DNA of 64,000 bases, taken from contig JAXDDX010000002.1 of NCBI GenBank assembly GCA_034670405.1, positions 1,054,001 to 1,118,000 of the forward strand, in the 5' to 3' direction. Under the pieces are notes generated by a model. The model searched no databases. It was given only the letters and a program-made list of their open reading frames with translations, and was not told where the DNA came from. This DNA is from Hoplostethus atlanticus. Lineage: Eukaryota > Chordata > Actinopteri > Trachichthyiformes > Trachichthyidae. Shown here piece by piece: positions 33,490 to 55,748 of the stretch. The number at the start of each line of letters is the position of its first letter. The stretch's first letter is position 1. The translations under genes and the position numbers were made by a program.

Positions 33490-34549
33490 GGGTTGGTTCC
33501 AGGCAGAGTGAGACCTGGACTGGGGAAGAAGGGGTACAACTCAATATTTGAAAGCCGATTCTAATATTTTGTACACACAATACTTGCAACGTAGTAAACG
33601 GTAAACTGCATGAATGGTGAAGAGAAGTATCTAAAGATTAACAGAACACAATGAATCCATGTCTATATAAGCTTAGAGTCGACCTTTAATTTGTTTCATG
33701 AACTGACTTCAATGAACACAGGACAGACACAATGTCACTTTGGCCCTATAGTACCGTAGCCATTTAGTATTGAGTCTATACAAAAAGAAACATTTCATCT
33801 CATATAGATACTCTGGCATTCCATTATTAAGGACACATTAGTGTAGCCTGCCTTCATTACAATGCTAGCCCACGCAACATCTTTCAAGCTTCTTTTAGTC
33901 AAAACAAATACAAAAAAAAAAATAAAAAAATCACATTCACATAGATATTCCAAGAAAGGCCTACAGTAGACTGTACACACAATACAAATGAATGGTTTTT
34001 CATTTTGCAATGTTTTTTCATTGGACCAATTATACAAGGTCAGCTTGGATAAATTCGTCAATAAAAATACAAATATACAGTGTTTGTGTTTCAGTGCTGA
34101 ACTTTCAAGTATGAACTGAAGGCATTTAATATCGCAGCTAAAATTATTAGCCTGTACAAAAGGATTCAACCAAAAATGGTCCACGATAATGAAGCTACAG
34201 CGAAATTTTAAACCAGGAAAAAAGTCTTGATTTATGTTCTCTTTTTGTCCCCCAGTTTAACCAATCAGAGTACAGCTGACATTCTCTCACTTTTCTGGAA
34301 ACCATGTTCACTACTCTGCCTATCTGCAGTCACACTCTTGTCTCGTTTGCTACCATTGCTACCAGCGATGTGCCAGCGATGGGGTCTACGCTCACGCTTC
34401 ATACAAACCATCTCAATTTCTTGCACTGTAAATTCTATTTAGTTTACACTGCTTCATTTGTCTCTCCTGGTTGAAAAGTCCACGTCAAAATGAGTTGGCC
34501 TACTGCAGTGACTGATGCATACAACAGATCTAAAAAAGGTCCACAGGTC
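33490..34549 (-). other. Probable 3' UTR of zbtb26
   Basis: About 1 kb of AT-rich sequence lies after the zbtb26 stop with no recognisable coding exon. No single convincing poly(A) signal on the minus strand could be chosen. Confidence 0.4.
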
Positions 34550-35842
34550 TCATATTCGGCTGAAGTCAAAGTCAAGCCCCCCGTCGTTCAGGCTGCGTTC
34601 GTTGGCGTTGTCAAAGCTGTTCTTCCCGTGGATCTGTTTGAGGTGCTTGCGGAGAACGGGCTTGTGAGCAAACACCATGTCACAGTAGTTACAGCGGTGG
34701 GGCTTGTCCCCGCTGTGTAGGTTCAGGTGATCCAGCAAGGAACACTTCTGGGTGAAAGTCTTTCCACAGATTTTACACTGGAAGGGCTTGATGCCGGCGT
34801 GGACGTGCATGTGCCGGTGCAGGTTGCCCTTCTGGGTGAAGGTCTTGCCACACAGTAGGCACATGAACAGCTTGTGCATCTTCAGGTGGTTGGCGTAGTT
34901 CTCTAGCTGGCGGAAGACCCGGGCACACTTGGGGCACTGGTGGTACCACTGGAGAGGCTTGTCGTAGTTCCTCTGGTGCCCGTTGCCCTGGGTGACGTGT
35001 TTCTCTGCCGGAGGGGACAGAGGAGGCGGGCTGAGAGGGTAGCCTGCCATAGAGGGCACCGCCATCTCGCCACCGCGACTATCCACGGTGGAATTGATGA
35101 GGGAGTGCTGGGGTTCAGGAGAGTGGAGGGCGGCGGGGGGGCTGGTAGGGAAGTGAGCGCCGATGGAGTTTTCTGGTACGTCAGACACAGACTCCACCTT
35201 CACTATGGTGATGTCACTCTTCACCGCACCCTGCCTGGCACGTCTACCCAGGGACTTGAGAGGGCTCTTGGGCTGTATAATCACATCATCATCATCATCG
35301 TCATCGTCATTATCATCATCATCCACCTGCTCCACCAGCCCCTCCTCCTGATGAACAGTCTGCGTCTGAGAGCGCTCTTGTTCTCTCTGGGCCTGAGAGG
35401 ATAAACCCTCCTCCCTCATATCCACATCCACCTCCAGCTGTCGTGGAGGCTGAGGTTTGATGAACTTGCTGAGGGCCTGGGTGCACTGCTCCACAATGTG
35501 GCCCATCTGGAGGAAGCTGGCCACTGTCAGGTAGTGGACCAACTCCAGCTCGGGGAACTCCAGCTGGCCCGTGTAGCAGGACAGCAGCAGCTGCCGGCCC
35601 ACCTCCGCCTCCTGGATCATGGAGATCTGGACCTCCCCAGAGTCCTGCTGAAGGATAAACTGGTCCCTCAAGAAAGAGGAGCCCGCGGCAAACACCACCT
35701 TGTGACCAGGGACCTCCAGCTGGTTGATGCGCACGGTGACATCGCAGAAGCGCCTCTGGTGGCGCAGGAGGTTCATCTTCTGCAGCATGGAGTCCCCGAA
35801 CGTGGCGAAGCGGAACTGCAAGATCACCTGGTTCTGGGCCAT
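34550..35842 (-). CDS. zbtb26: Zinc finger and BTB domain-containing protein 26
   Basis: Single coding exon of 430 residues starting at the ATG of CCACCATGG (35842), which gives the family N-terminus MAQNQVILQFRFATFGDSML. An in-frame ATG at 35902 lies upstream of a splice acceptor at about 35880 and is not used in this model. The BTB domain spans about residues 10-125 (FCDVTVRI, GHKVVFAAGSSFLRDQF, GRQLLLSCYTGQLEFPE). An Asp-rich run (about 170-190) is encoded by GAT/GAC repeats. The conserved SEPQHSLINSTVE-like stretch precedes four C2H2 fingers beginning at HQCPKCARVF, FMCLLCGKTF, FQCKICGKTF and HRCNYCDMVF. It is a nuclear sequence-specific transcription regulator. The C-terminus after KNSFDNANER is shorter than I remember in human. 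Upstream is a non-coding exon. Confidence 0.93.
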   Translation of the reverse strand: MAQNQVILQFRFATFGDSMLQKMNLLRHQRRFCDVTVRINQLEVPGHKVVFAAGSSFLRDQFILQQDSGEVQISMIQEAEVGRQLLLSCYTGQLEFPELELVHYLTVASFLQMGHIVEQCTQALSKFIKPQPPRQLEVDVDMREEGLSSQAQREQERSQTQTVHQEEGLVEQVDDDDNDDDDDDDDVIIQPKSPLKSLGRRARQGAVKSDITIVKVESVSDVPENSIGAHFPTSPPAALHSPEPQHSLINSTVDSRGGEMAVPSMAGYPLSPPPLSPPAEKHVTQGNGHQRNYDKPLQWYHQCPKCARVFRQLENYANHLKMHKLFMCLLCGKTFTQKGNLHRHMHVHAGIKPFQCKICGKTFTQKCSLLDHLNLHSGDKPHRCNYCDMVFAHKPVLRKHLKQIHGKNSFDNANERSLNDGGLDFDFSRI

Positions 35843-37000
35843 GGTGGACTGACAGCCACTAGCAGCCGTACACCTGTTTAATACAAACAGAGACTGCATC
35901 ATGTCTGCTGAAAAAAACAGCCTGAAAACTGAAAAAACAGTTGTATGAATTGGATGTTTTTAAAATGTATTGTTTTTCCGATATTAGACCACAGAAGGAA
36001 ATCACAGTAGTGCTAAATCCTGCTAAAACCTGCTTATAAAATATTTGCCTATAAATGCATAATTGTGGTTCACAAGAGGGCCACGTTTCTAACTCTGATT
36101 GAACTCATGATCTTTTACATTATGGAGGTATACAGCTTCAAACACTCATTTATCTCATCACCACCATCACTATCTTCATCATCATCTCCGGTAAGTGCCG
36201 TTCTCTTGTGGAGAGACAGTCACGCCAAACTCCACTCACAAATCTGCTAATTGAACGTGATCTCGCTTATCTGCACACGTACATGTCTCCTAAAATATGA
36301 TTCAAGACGTTTTCTGAATTATTCGGGAGCCACTTTTCAATTCAATACATTCAACCCACAAAGCAATTATTTCAATAAAATATCAGCTTTTAGAATAGGT
36401 TTCTCACAATATCCCTCAACAAAAAATACACCGTAGTGGGTGGTAGCGAGCAGCCGAAACCAATACTAAAAGTTTAAATATTTTTTAATAACTCCTGCAT
36501 GATGGGTTGTATGTATGCCGAATTGAAGACCGGCTACTAATCGTTAAATATCTTGAAGCATGTTGCACCAGCCATGTGTCGTTTGCCAATAAGCAAAGCA
36601 ATATTAATCTGCTAGATATTTGAACAGAGTCTGGAGTCCGGTCCCCTCCAGACGAGAACGCAACATAGCGACTACATAATTAACACCACCAGCACAATTA
36701 TATTAGCTACTTACTTTTGTATGAACTATACAGACCAGTTGTCAGTCATCGGATTATCACGAGATAATAAAGGCCATTTAAGAAAAAAAAAAATCTAACT
36801 CCCTTCTTTTAGTCAACAATCACAATCATAAACCGTCTCCGTATTTCGGTTTGGCCTACTGCGTGACTACTATGTTCACATCTCGGGCTATCTGACAACA
36901 TTAATCTATTAGACAATATTTCCACCTAGGTTGGAAATAAATGAATCCGTTTACCTGGTATCGGCTTGTAAACAAACCTGATAGCGTTGGTTTCTCTTAC

Positions 37001-37060
37001 CAAGACTAGGCTCGACCTAGAGAAATGGACGGAGCTGCACCGGAAGCGAAAGCCCATTTA
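37001..37060 (-). promoter_or_regulatory. Likely zbtb26 first exon and promoter with ETS-type site
   Basis: On the minus strand a non-coding exon ends TAGTCTTG|GTAAGAG at 37001, a strong donor that can pair with the acceptor just before the zbtb26 start. Just upstream is an ACCGGAAGCG sequence (about 37038), the core of an ETS-family binding site that is common in TATA-less housekeeping promoters. The role is inferred from position and motif only. Confidence 0.45.
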
Positions 37061-37281
37061 AAGGCCCAGTACAATTGTTTTCTCTTTTTTTCACAGAAAT
37101 CCCAAAGAAAACAGAGAAATAAAACATACTTAAGCAATACTTTAATAAAGGAAAATAAATGCAGAGAATCATAATCTGATATGCACAATCAATCTTACAT
37201 TTTGTAATTTGGTTTAAACACCGGATTATTTGCCTCAGAGGATTTTTTGAAATTTTAATAATTTGCTGGTCGTTTTCCTAT

Positions 37282-37393
37282 GGTCCTCAAATCCGGGCCT
37301 CGGGGTCCAGAGTACTGCTGGTTTTCTGTTCTGCCAGGTAGTTTCCATTCTAGCTGTCTAATCAGGGACCTGGAGGCCCGGATTTGAGGAACT
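37282..37393. repeat. Small fold-back repeat
   Basis: The left arm, gtcctcaaatccgggcctcg (about 37283), is matched by an inverted arm gaggcccggatttgagga (about 37373). The spacer is about 60 nt. It resembles a short MITE. Target duplication is not clear. Confidence 0.6.
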
Positions 37394-37884
37394 CTCCTAG
37401 AGGGCATTTTGGGGAAACATGATTACTCAGTTTACCAGAAAAGTCTAAAAATAATCACGAAGTTCAAGTGTCATTATGTGCTATTAATTTGTCATAATGA
37501 CAATATTCACATTTAATTTGACAAATTCAAAACATCAGGAAGAGCAAATCATTCTTTTCATGTTTTTTCTATCCTACATGAATACTTCAGTCCAGTACTT
37601 CACTCTAAATTCCCTAATTGTGGGGCCCTTACACAAAACCCTAACCATGTACCATTAATTAGCCTGGCAGCAAGAGTGGGTATTAGTAAATTATATTATT
37701 ATATACTAATCAAGATACACGTTACCAAAAGGCCACATATTTTATGAATTTAGTCAGTGGATCAGTTACTAATTAAGCATTCACATTCACATTCATTTTT
37801 GTTTTTACAAAATGTACAAAATTACAGGTGGAAGTCAGCCTTATACTGATATTTAAAATTACAGGACATCAGAGGCAAGAGGTG

Positions 37885-49310
<11,426 letters not shown>

Positions 49311-49319
49311 CCTCTCTGA

Positions 49320-51839
49320 GCGTCTCCCTGTCCCTCTGTTGGACACTTCATCCGATGCACAGCCTCCTCATCCCCATCTCTTCCTTTTTTGTTTCCGTCT
49401 TGTGGACCGTGATGACGCTGAGCAGATCTGATAGCCAGGATTGGAAGGAGGCCTTGCGTGGGTGAGCTGAGGTCACCCGGAAAACTGTGTCCCTTTTCTC
49501 AATGGTTTCTCTTCGATTCTTCTTCGAGTTGGCGGGTTTGTGGCTTCATCTGTCATTCTCTGACACATTCAGTTATACTTCACATATGTTGACGATACGC
49601 TCCTCGCTCCAGGGTCATCAGACTCACCCTGGTGAACTGCACACTCACGCTGCGGTGGCTGATAAGGACTATATTTGGCCCCACAAACCTGCCTACATTT
49701 GAACACATCTTTTTGGGGACAACGGACATTTGAGTTATTCTTCAACACAACACGTGTTCATATCAGCACACAGGGACACAACATCTGCCCTTAGCATGTG
49801 TTGTGTTGCTGACAGTAATATGTGTGTAGGAAATGACATCCTTTCTAAGAGTGTTAAATTAGATGAGTGTCGCACAGGACAGAGCAGAATACTGTGAGGA
49901 TTGTACAAGGTAGTGACAATAATTGATCTTACTATTAGAGACAAAAAAATGAACAAACGTTATATTATACCCTACTTTTTAATCCAATTTATCCACTCCT
50001 TGTCTCTACCTAGTATTTAGGGGCCCATCCAAAGTAGAGTGCCTCAAATACCCTTTGATAACGTTTGACAAAACTGACACAAGCCAGTCAAATTGGCTCA
50101 GGGCCACAGCACTGAGCGATTAGGGGACCAAGGGAACCAATAGCCCTCCACATCCTACCATTGCGTTTCTAGTGGGTCCTAGGGGGTGGTATGCTGGTGT
50201 GGTGTGGGAGGGGGAGATAAGTCTGGCGGGCTGCTATCTCACTGCCCACCAGGGCCGTGACTGGGGTCTCTCTGTCAGTCACACCAGTAAGCCCCCACCT
50301 CATACCAGCGCCTGCTGGACTGGACTGATTAACACCAGCGTGTCCCTCAAAGCTGCCTGCCCTCAATCATGAGTCAGGCCTGAACACTTTCTGTCCAACC
50401 CCAAGCCTGAAAGCTGAAGGGTACGGCTTTGTGTGAGCCCAAACCTGACTAGAGCCTGCAATATTTTTGAACCTGAGTCCAAATGAATCCTGAAGTGGTC
50501 ATCTGCAAGTTCCATGTTTATTTTTTTAATTTAGTCTCCATCTTTGCTGCTCAGCCTCATCGCTGTGGTGTTTCTTCACTGCACTTCCTAGAGATCACCT
50601 GTCAATCAGTGTGTCCAGTACTGTGACGTCTTTCTCCTTGGATTTTCTGTTGAAGTTTGAGAGTGTCAGTAGTTGGCGCTCTTTTCTTTGTCTGTTCATC
50701 GCTGCTCATGTTAACTACCCAGTTCTTCTTCTATTCATTCCAAACAAACCGGAAACGTAAAACACATCACTTCCTGTGTGCCAGAGGATTTTTCCCAGGA
50801 AAGACCTACCTGACACCGGGTGTCTAGAACAGCAAATGTAAAAGCTTTTATGAACTGGTTAGAGGTTGGATCACTACTGTGTTTTATAAACTGATGAGAG
50901 TAGCAAAACAAATATGTATTTCTATTAAGGTCACAGATTCTTACTTTGTGTGTGAATTCAGCGCAAACCAATGTTTAATATGTTGTTATTGTGTGGTATT
51001 GTTAAGGTCAGTGTTATCTGTTGTAAATACTGAGTTGTTTGTTTCTTAACAGCACATTGAGTACATAGGGAAGCTAGACAGAATACATGAAGTGGCTATT
51101 TAAGCTTGTTTTCTTTATTTGATATCAGCACCAGATCTTGTAGTGTAGTTACCACAAATCCTATCGAAGATCAAACAGTGTTTTAAGAACATGCAATTAT
51201 CACAAAGGTATCAAAACTTAGTAAGAGACTGTATAACTGTGCAGTTCAGGAGAGTTATGGAAGTTTGTAATCTTGAAAGATGAAGATCATTATCAGTACA
51301 TTTTATCACACGGTGTGATTAATACGGCTTGCAATGATATTACAGCGTTAAGTCTAACTAAATTATTATGTAATACACACACTACATATTCACATGAATA
51401 GTGAGTCTTATGGAAACACAACAGAGGCTGATATTCAAGACAAACGAAAGGTACTGTTGTTGGCAGCTCATTTGGAGAATGTGGTTTCCACATGGTCTGT
51501 GCCCATCCTACTGGCAGTGTACATCAGTGATGGAACAATCAAATGTGAAAACGAAACAAAATCAAACGCCTCTTGAATCACCATGCCTCTAGATGTGCAC
51601 TCTGCTCCAGCTCTCCAGTAGAATACATGTTTTTAGGAATATAGAGCTCTTCAATTGCAACATAATAAACAATGTATATCCATCTGAGACACACACGTGT
51701 AGATATTTCACCAGAGTGGTCAGAGCAGAGGCAGCCTGTCAGGTAATCCCATATCTTGATCAACACACTTTGGACACATTGGCTGTTGTGAAGATCAAAC
51801 CTGTGACCTTCAGTCTTTCTAACCAGGCCACCTGGTCGG
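49320..51839. other. Spacer upstream of susd1
   Basis: No coding exon was supported. The segment should contain the susd1 promoter just right of 49310 and the 3' flank of the paralemmin exon. Scattered open frames have no motifs and no splice continuity. Confidence 0.4.
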
Positions 51840-52525
51840 TCATAGAATGGTACAGAAACAGCAGCGCTGCTTTTTGGTCAGGATCTCAGCCTCCTCGGGG
51901 GCAGGCACCTCAGGAGCTGGAGATTCCTCCTTACACCCCGACACGAGCCACTGGAGGTGGACAGCAACCTCCCACACACCAGGTCCGCAGCGTTTCCGTC
52001 CATGACGGACATGTCTGTCACAGTTTTCTCTCTTAATGACATGTCTCCATCGTCATCATCATCTATCAGTACAAAATCCTTGATGTAAACCATCCCCACC
52101 CCGAGCCCATGGAGGCTGTGGCTCTCTCCTGATTCGTCAATGGTGTGGGCGTCCATGAAGGTCAAGGTTGAGGTCTCTGTTAGGGTATCATGTGGGTCTG
52201 TGGAGTTGTCCTCTGGCCCTGAATAGACCTGGCTGTTGGAATCAGTCATCCACATGGAGTCCTTTGGAGAACTCTGGTTCTTTAGGCCATCCCTCTGGCC
52301 TTTGCCGTTGGAGAAGATGTCCGATGCAGAGGACACCTTTCCCCTGCCATCTCGGCTGGTGACCTGGTGCAGACCGTCTCTCATGGTGTGTGAACCATTC
52401 TCCATAGGTGTGGACGTTCCCAGGAAACATCTTATATGCCACCTTCTGACAGTCATCGTAGACCTGCACACTGCTACTTACCACTACATCACTGAAGACT
52501 ATGTTAGATACAGGACACCTACCAG
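51840..52525 (-). pseudogene. Paralemmin-family terminal exon, frameshifted
   Basis: From an acceptor near 52525 the frame reads VSSSVQVYDDCQKVAYKMFP (paralemmin relatives have VYDDGQKVVYEM). A one-base shift near 52401 leads to NGSHTMRDGLHQVTSR and then the family block DGDMSLREKTVTDMSVMDGN. A second one-base shift near 51945 leads to VSGCKEESPAPEVPAPEEAE and the C-terminus TKKQRCCFCTIL. The final CTIL is a CaaX box (Leu favours geranylgeranylation), preceded by cysteines that may be palmitoylated and basic residues, the usual membrane anchor of paralemmins. No N-terminal coiled-coil exon was found between here and 55.7 kb. It is either a decayed gene or a real gene with two assembly errors. 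Which paralog is not clear; PALM2 is near SUSD1 in human. Confidence 0.7.
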
Positions 52526-52559
52526 CTTTGCTGCTACCACTGTTTCCTTCAGACACCAC

Positions 52560-55500
52560 ACCAAGGATTTAGGAATATGCCTGTGAACAACAAAAAGAGA
52601 CACAGTTTCAGTCACCTTTTGGAAAAACTGACAAAATGATTGCTGGCATGATAGAAAAGCACATTGCAGCTTGCTACTGTTATGGGACAATTTTCTTACA
52701 AAGTAGCTGCTTTTGAGGATAGATTCACCTGTGTTTTTAAACATTGTTTTTCCAGGTAGCAATTTGTTTCCAAAATGTATATATAGTGTTTAGGAAAGAG
52801 CTTTCAGAAGCTTCAACCAAATTGCCTGGATCAGATGCTTCGCTATACATGTTAGTGTTGTTTAGTATTCATATTTTTTCCCATATTGTACCAACAAAGA
52901 AATTGGAGCAGGTAATACTGAGTGCAGTGGAGTTGTTTTTAGGACAATTTTAGACTGCGGACTGGTACAAAGAGAGAACATGCTGTCATTTAGTATTGGC
53001 CTTTCAGAATAAATAAATGAAGCGGCCACTTTTAAAAGAAGCAAAAAATAACTTAAATTCCCCGGAGGAGCAGCCCTTTGAAGAGAAAAGAGACAGATGA
53101 AGTCCTCTAAAGTGCTGTAACCAAAGAGGGAGGGAGGGAGAGCTATTGCTACTGCTCTCTCTCTCTTCCACCCATCCCCATCCTCAAAATTTCTCTCTCT
53201 AACACACATACACACCCTCCCTGTACCACAAAGACATTTCAAATGAGGTGTATGAATGCCGCTTTTTGGCTATACAATCAATAAAAACGTCTCTCTGAGC
53301 TCTAATCTAAAATTAGCCACAACATCAGATACTACTGTAGCAGAAGCTGTTATTAGAGCTCTTTAAATGCTCCATCTTTGCAAGAGATCGTCCTGAAATG
53401 TGAAAAACTGCAAGTGGGAGATAAGATTTTGATTTTGATATCACTTGTTTAAAGATGTCATTTGTTTGAAGACAATCAAATTGAATTGTATAAAATATTC
53501 CAAATCAGTTAAGCCCAGTAGCAGATTCTTTCTTTCTTAGAATGAATACATGTTTAAATGACTCCTTAAGAAGGAGACTTTGCAGTGTACAGCGCTCCAG
53601 CCACAGCCATCAAGCTCTCTAAATGTAATGCTTTCCATACAGTAGCTGAACAGATTGGCCCTCTTACACTTGACTGACTCAAATGCGTGACAGAATCGGA
53701 GCTCTATAAATGAATAATAGCACTAATGTACATCTAGTTTGTGGAGGTGAAAAGAGGAACAACAGATGAAGAATAGATATGATTTCAACCCAGTCATTGC
53801 ATTACTACTTTAGATTGCTCTTGCTTGGTGGCAGTTTTTGTCTGCAAAGACATTATAAAGCATTATCAGCTTTCACTGAGGCAGAGGGAACATTGGTTTC
53901 ATCAGTTATGCATTCTAAATTCAAAAGTTATAATAGAAAGTATTTATTATAGTTTACCTACCTTCAGAACAGTCAATCTGCAATAACCCCAGGATTCTGT
54001 CATTCAACTGGAATTGAAGAGAAATCACAAGTATTGGTAAGAGGAATGCAAATGGGTGGTACTTTGTAGTTAGGATTCCAGATTGGTGTTGGGTCAATAA
54101 TCTTCAATTAACCCTTCCTTACTTCCTAAATGACCACCAGTATAAAGAAATGAAAAGCAAAATGAAGCACTAATCCCAAGACCCAAGTTTCTATGAATAA
54201 CTTTCTTGCAAACCATAATCTGAAGCACATCATTTAGAGTCAAATCTTTTATCTTTTTTTATGAAAGATTTAACTGGTCTCGTTTGGAAAAATATATAGG
54301 TAACTCAGTATTATTGCTAAAAGCAGTATCAAATAGCAGTCATACTACATTGCCATATATCTGCACAACTGATATAACGATATAATTTGTATCATTCAAA
54401 GTATTTCAATAAAAATTTGAGAATAAATCATTTACCAAAATAAAAGTCTTCCACAGCAGGAATCCTCCCTCAGAATGTCAGTTATATGTCACAGTTATCA
54501 ATCACATGGCAAAGGTGGGACGATCCAGCATGCTTCCCTCTGATCAGCAGAGCAGTCAGTGAAACTTCTTATGCGATGTTGAGGTCTATGAACAGAGATG
54601 CTTCAACCCCTCCACCCCCCACCCCCATTGGTGTTTTAAACTACAACAGCGTGCTGGGAGGCAGTCATGGGACACTCCACTGCTTACACTCACACTGCCA
54701 ATTCTCTTTTTCAGCATGACCCTGTTTCACATTCATACAATTACACGCATTCTGAGATTCCCAGTACAAGCAGTCTGCTACTGTTGGTCAGTACCTCCAT
54801 CATTTATCTGCTTTTTTATCAGCATCACAGGAACAGGAGATTAGCATCAGTGAAGATTCAAAACGACAACAATATATAAAGAGTTTTATAATGAGATTTC
54901 CACCGCTTGGAAGAATGTGACACCTACTCTCTACTCTAATTGATAGCAATTCATGGTACTTTTTAATGGATAGGAGAATAAGTTCTTTACAGATTGGATC
55001 CCCTATATTTTCAGATCATGACTTTGTTAATGAATATACCACCTTTTGGAAATTAAAGTTTTATATGCTAAAAATAGACTTCCAATGCAGCTGGAACAAA
55101 GAGCCTGTGCAACTATATAGTTCAAAGAAATGTTCCATCTTTAATTCATGAAATCATTGTTCCAAATCCCAGGGTTAATCTTTGAATGCCATTGCCTATA
55201 TTTTTAAGGAAAAGAGAATGAGGCGGGCTGTTAAAGACTTGCATAACTAAGTCTGAAATTAATTATCTGACACAAGTAAACCTCGACAACAAAAACATAT
55301 CTGTGGTTTTCACTCCAAGGCATCGGAGAAAACAATAGAGATTCCACTCCTGGTACCTGTGAGAACATGCTAGAAACCCTCTCCCTGATTACCCCCATGA
55401 AATATCGTGTTAGTGCAGGGGAGCATAAAAAGCACCTTCTCTTAGCGCCATGCCCTGAATGTCTCATGATGAATAATACAAGAGGACAGACTTTCACATA

Positions 55501-55748
55501 CATGAAAGCAGCGGACAGGAATATCAGAGGGATCAAATATTCAAAAGTCTATTCCTTGTAGGGATGATGTCTGCATTAGCCTCGTCCTGGTGTTGTAAAC
55601 AGGGCTGACATGCCATCTGACAAAGTACTCATGTAGATCTATGGACTCCACAGCTCAAAACCCTGCTAATAAAACAAAAGGTCCAAAGACTTGGATGAAA
55701 CCTGAAATGTGAGAGTGAATTATTTATTATACATATGTTATACATTAT
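52560..55748. other. Long spacer without recognised gene
   Basis: AT-rich DNA with no clear exons. Upstream exons of the paralemmin gene were looked for on the minus strand and not found. The nearest candidate is a 16-nt stretch with AG/GT borders at about 53965..53980, too short to support. Confidence 0.35.

Noticed and set aside
34940..35881. Plus-strand frames opposite zbtb26
   Set aside because: They mirror the BTB and linker coding sequence; composition (Leu/His/Val runs) follows from the sense codons.
35843..35902. Upstream in-frame ATG for zbtb26
   Set aside because: A splice acceptor lies between it and the Kozak-type ATG at 35842, and the family N-terminus matches the downstream start.
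52862..53242. Minus-strand frame of 126 codons, considered as an upstream paralemmin exon
   Set aside because: No coiled-coil or paralemmin motif, and no compatible splice sites; composition is unremarkable.
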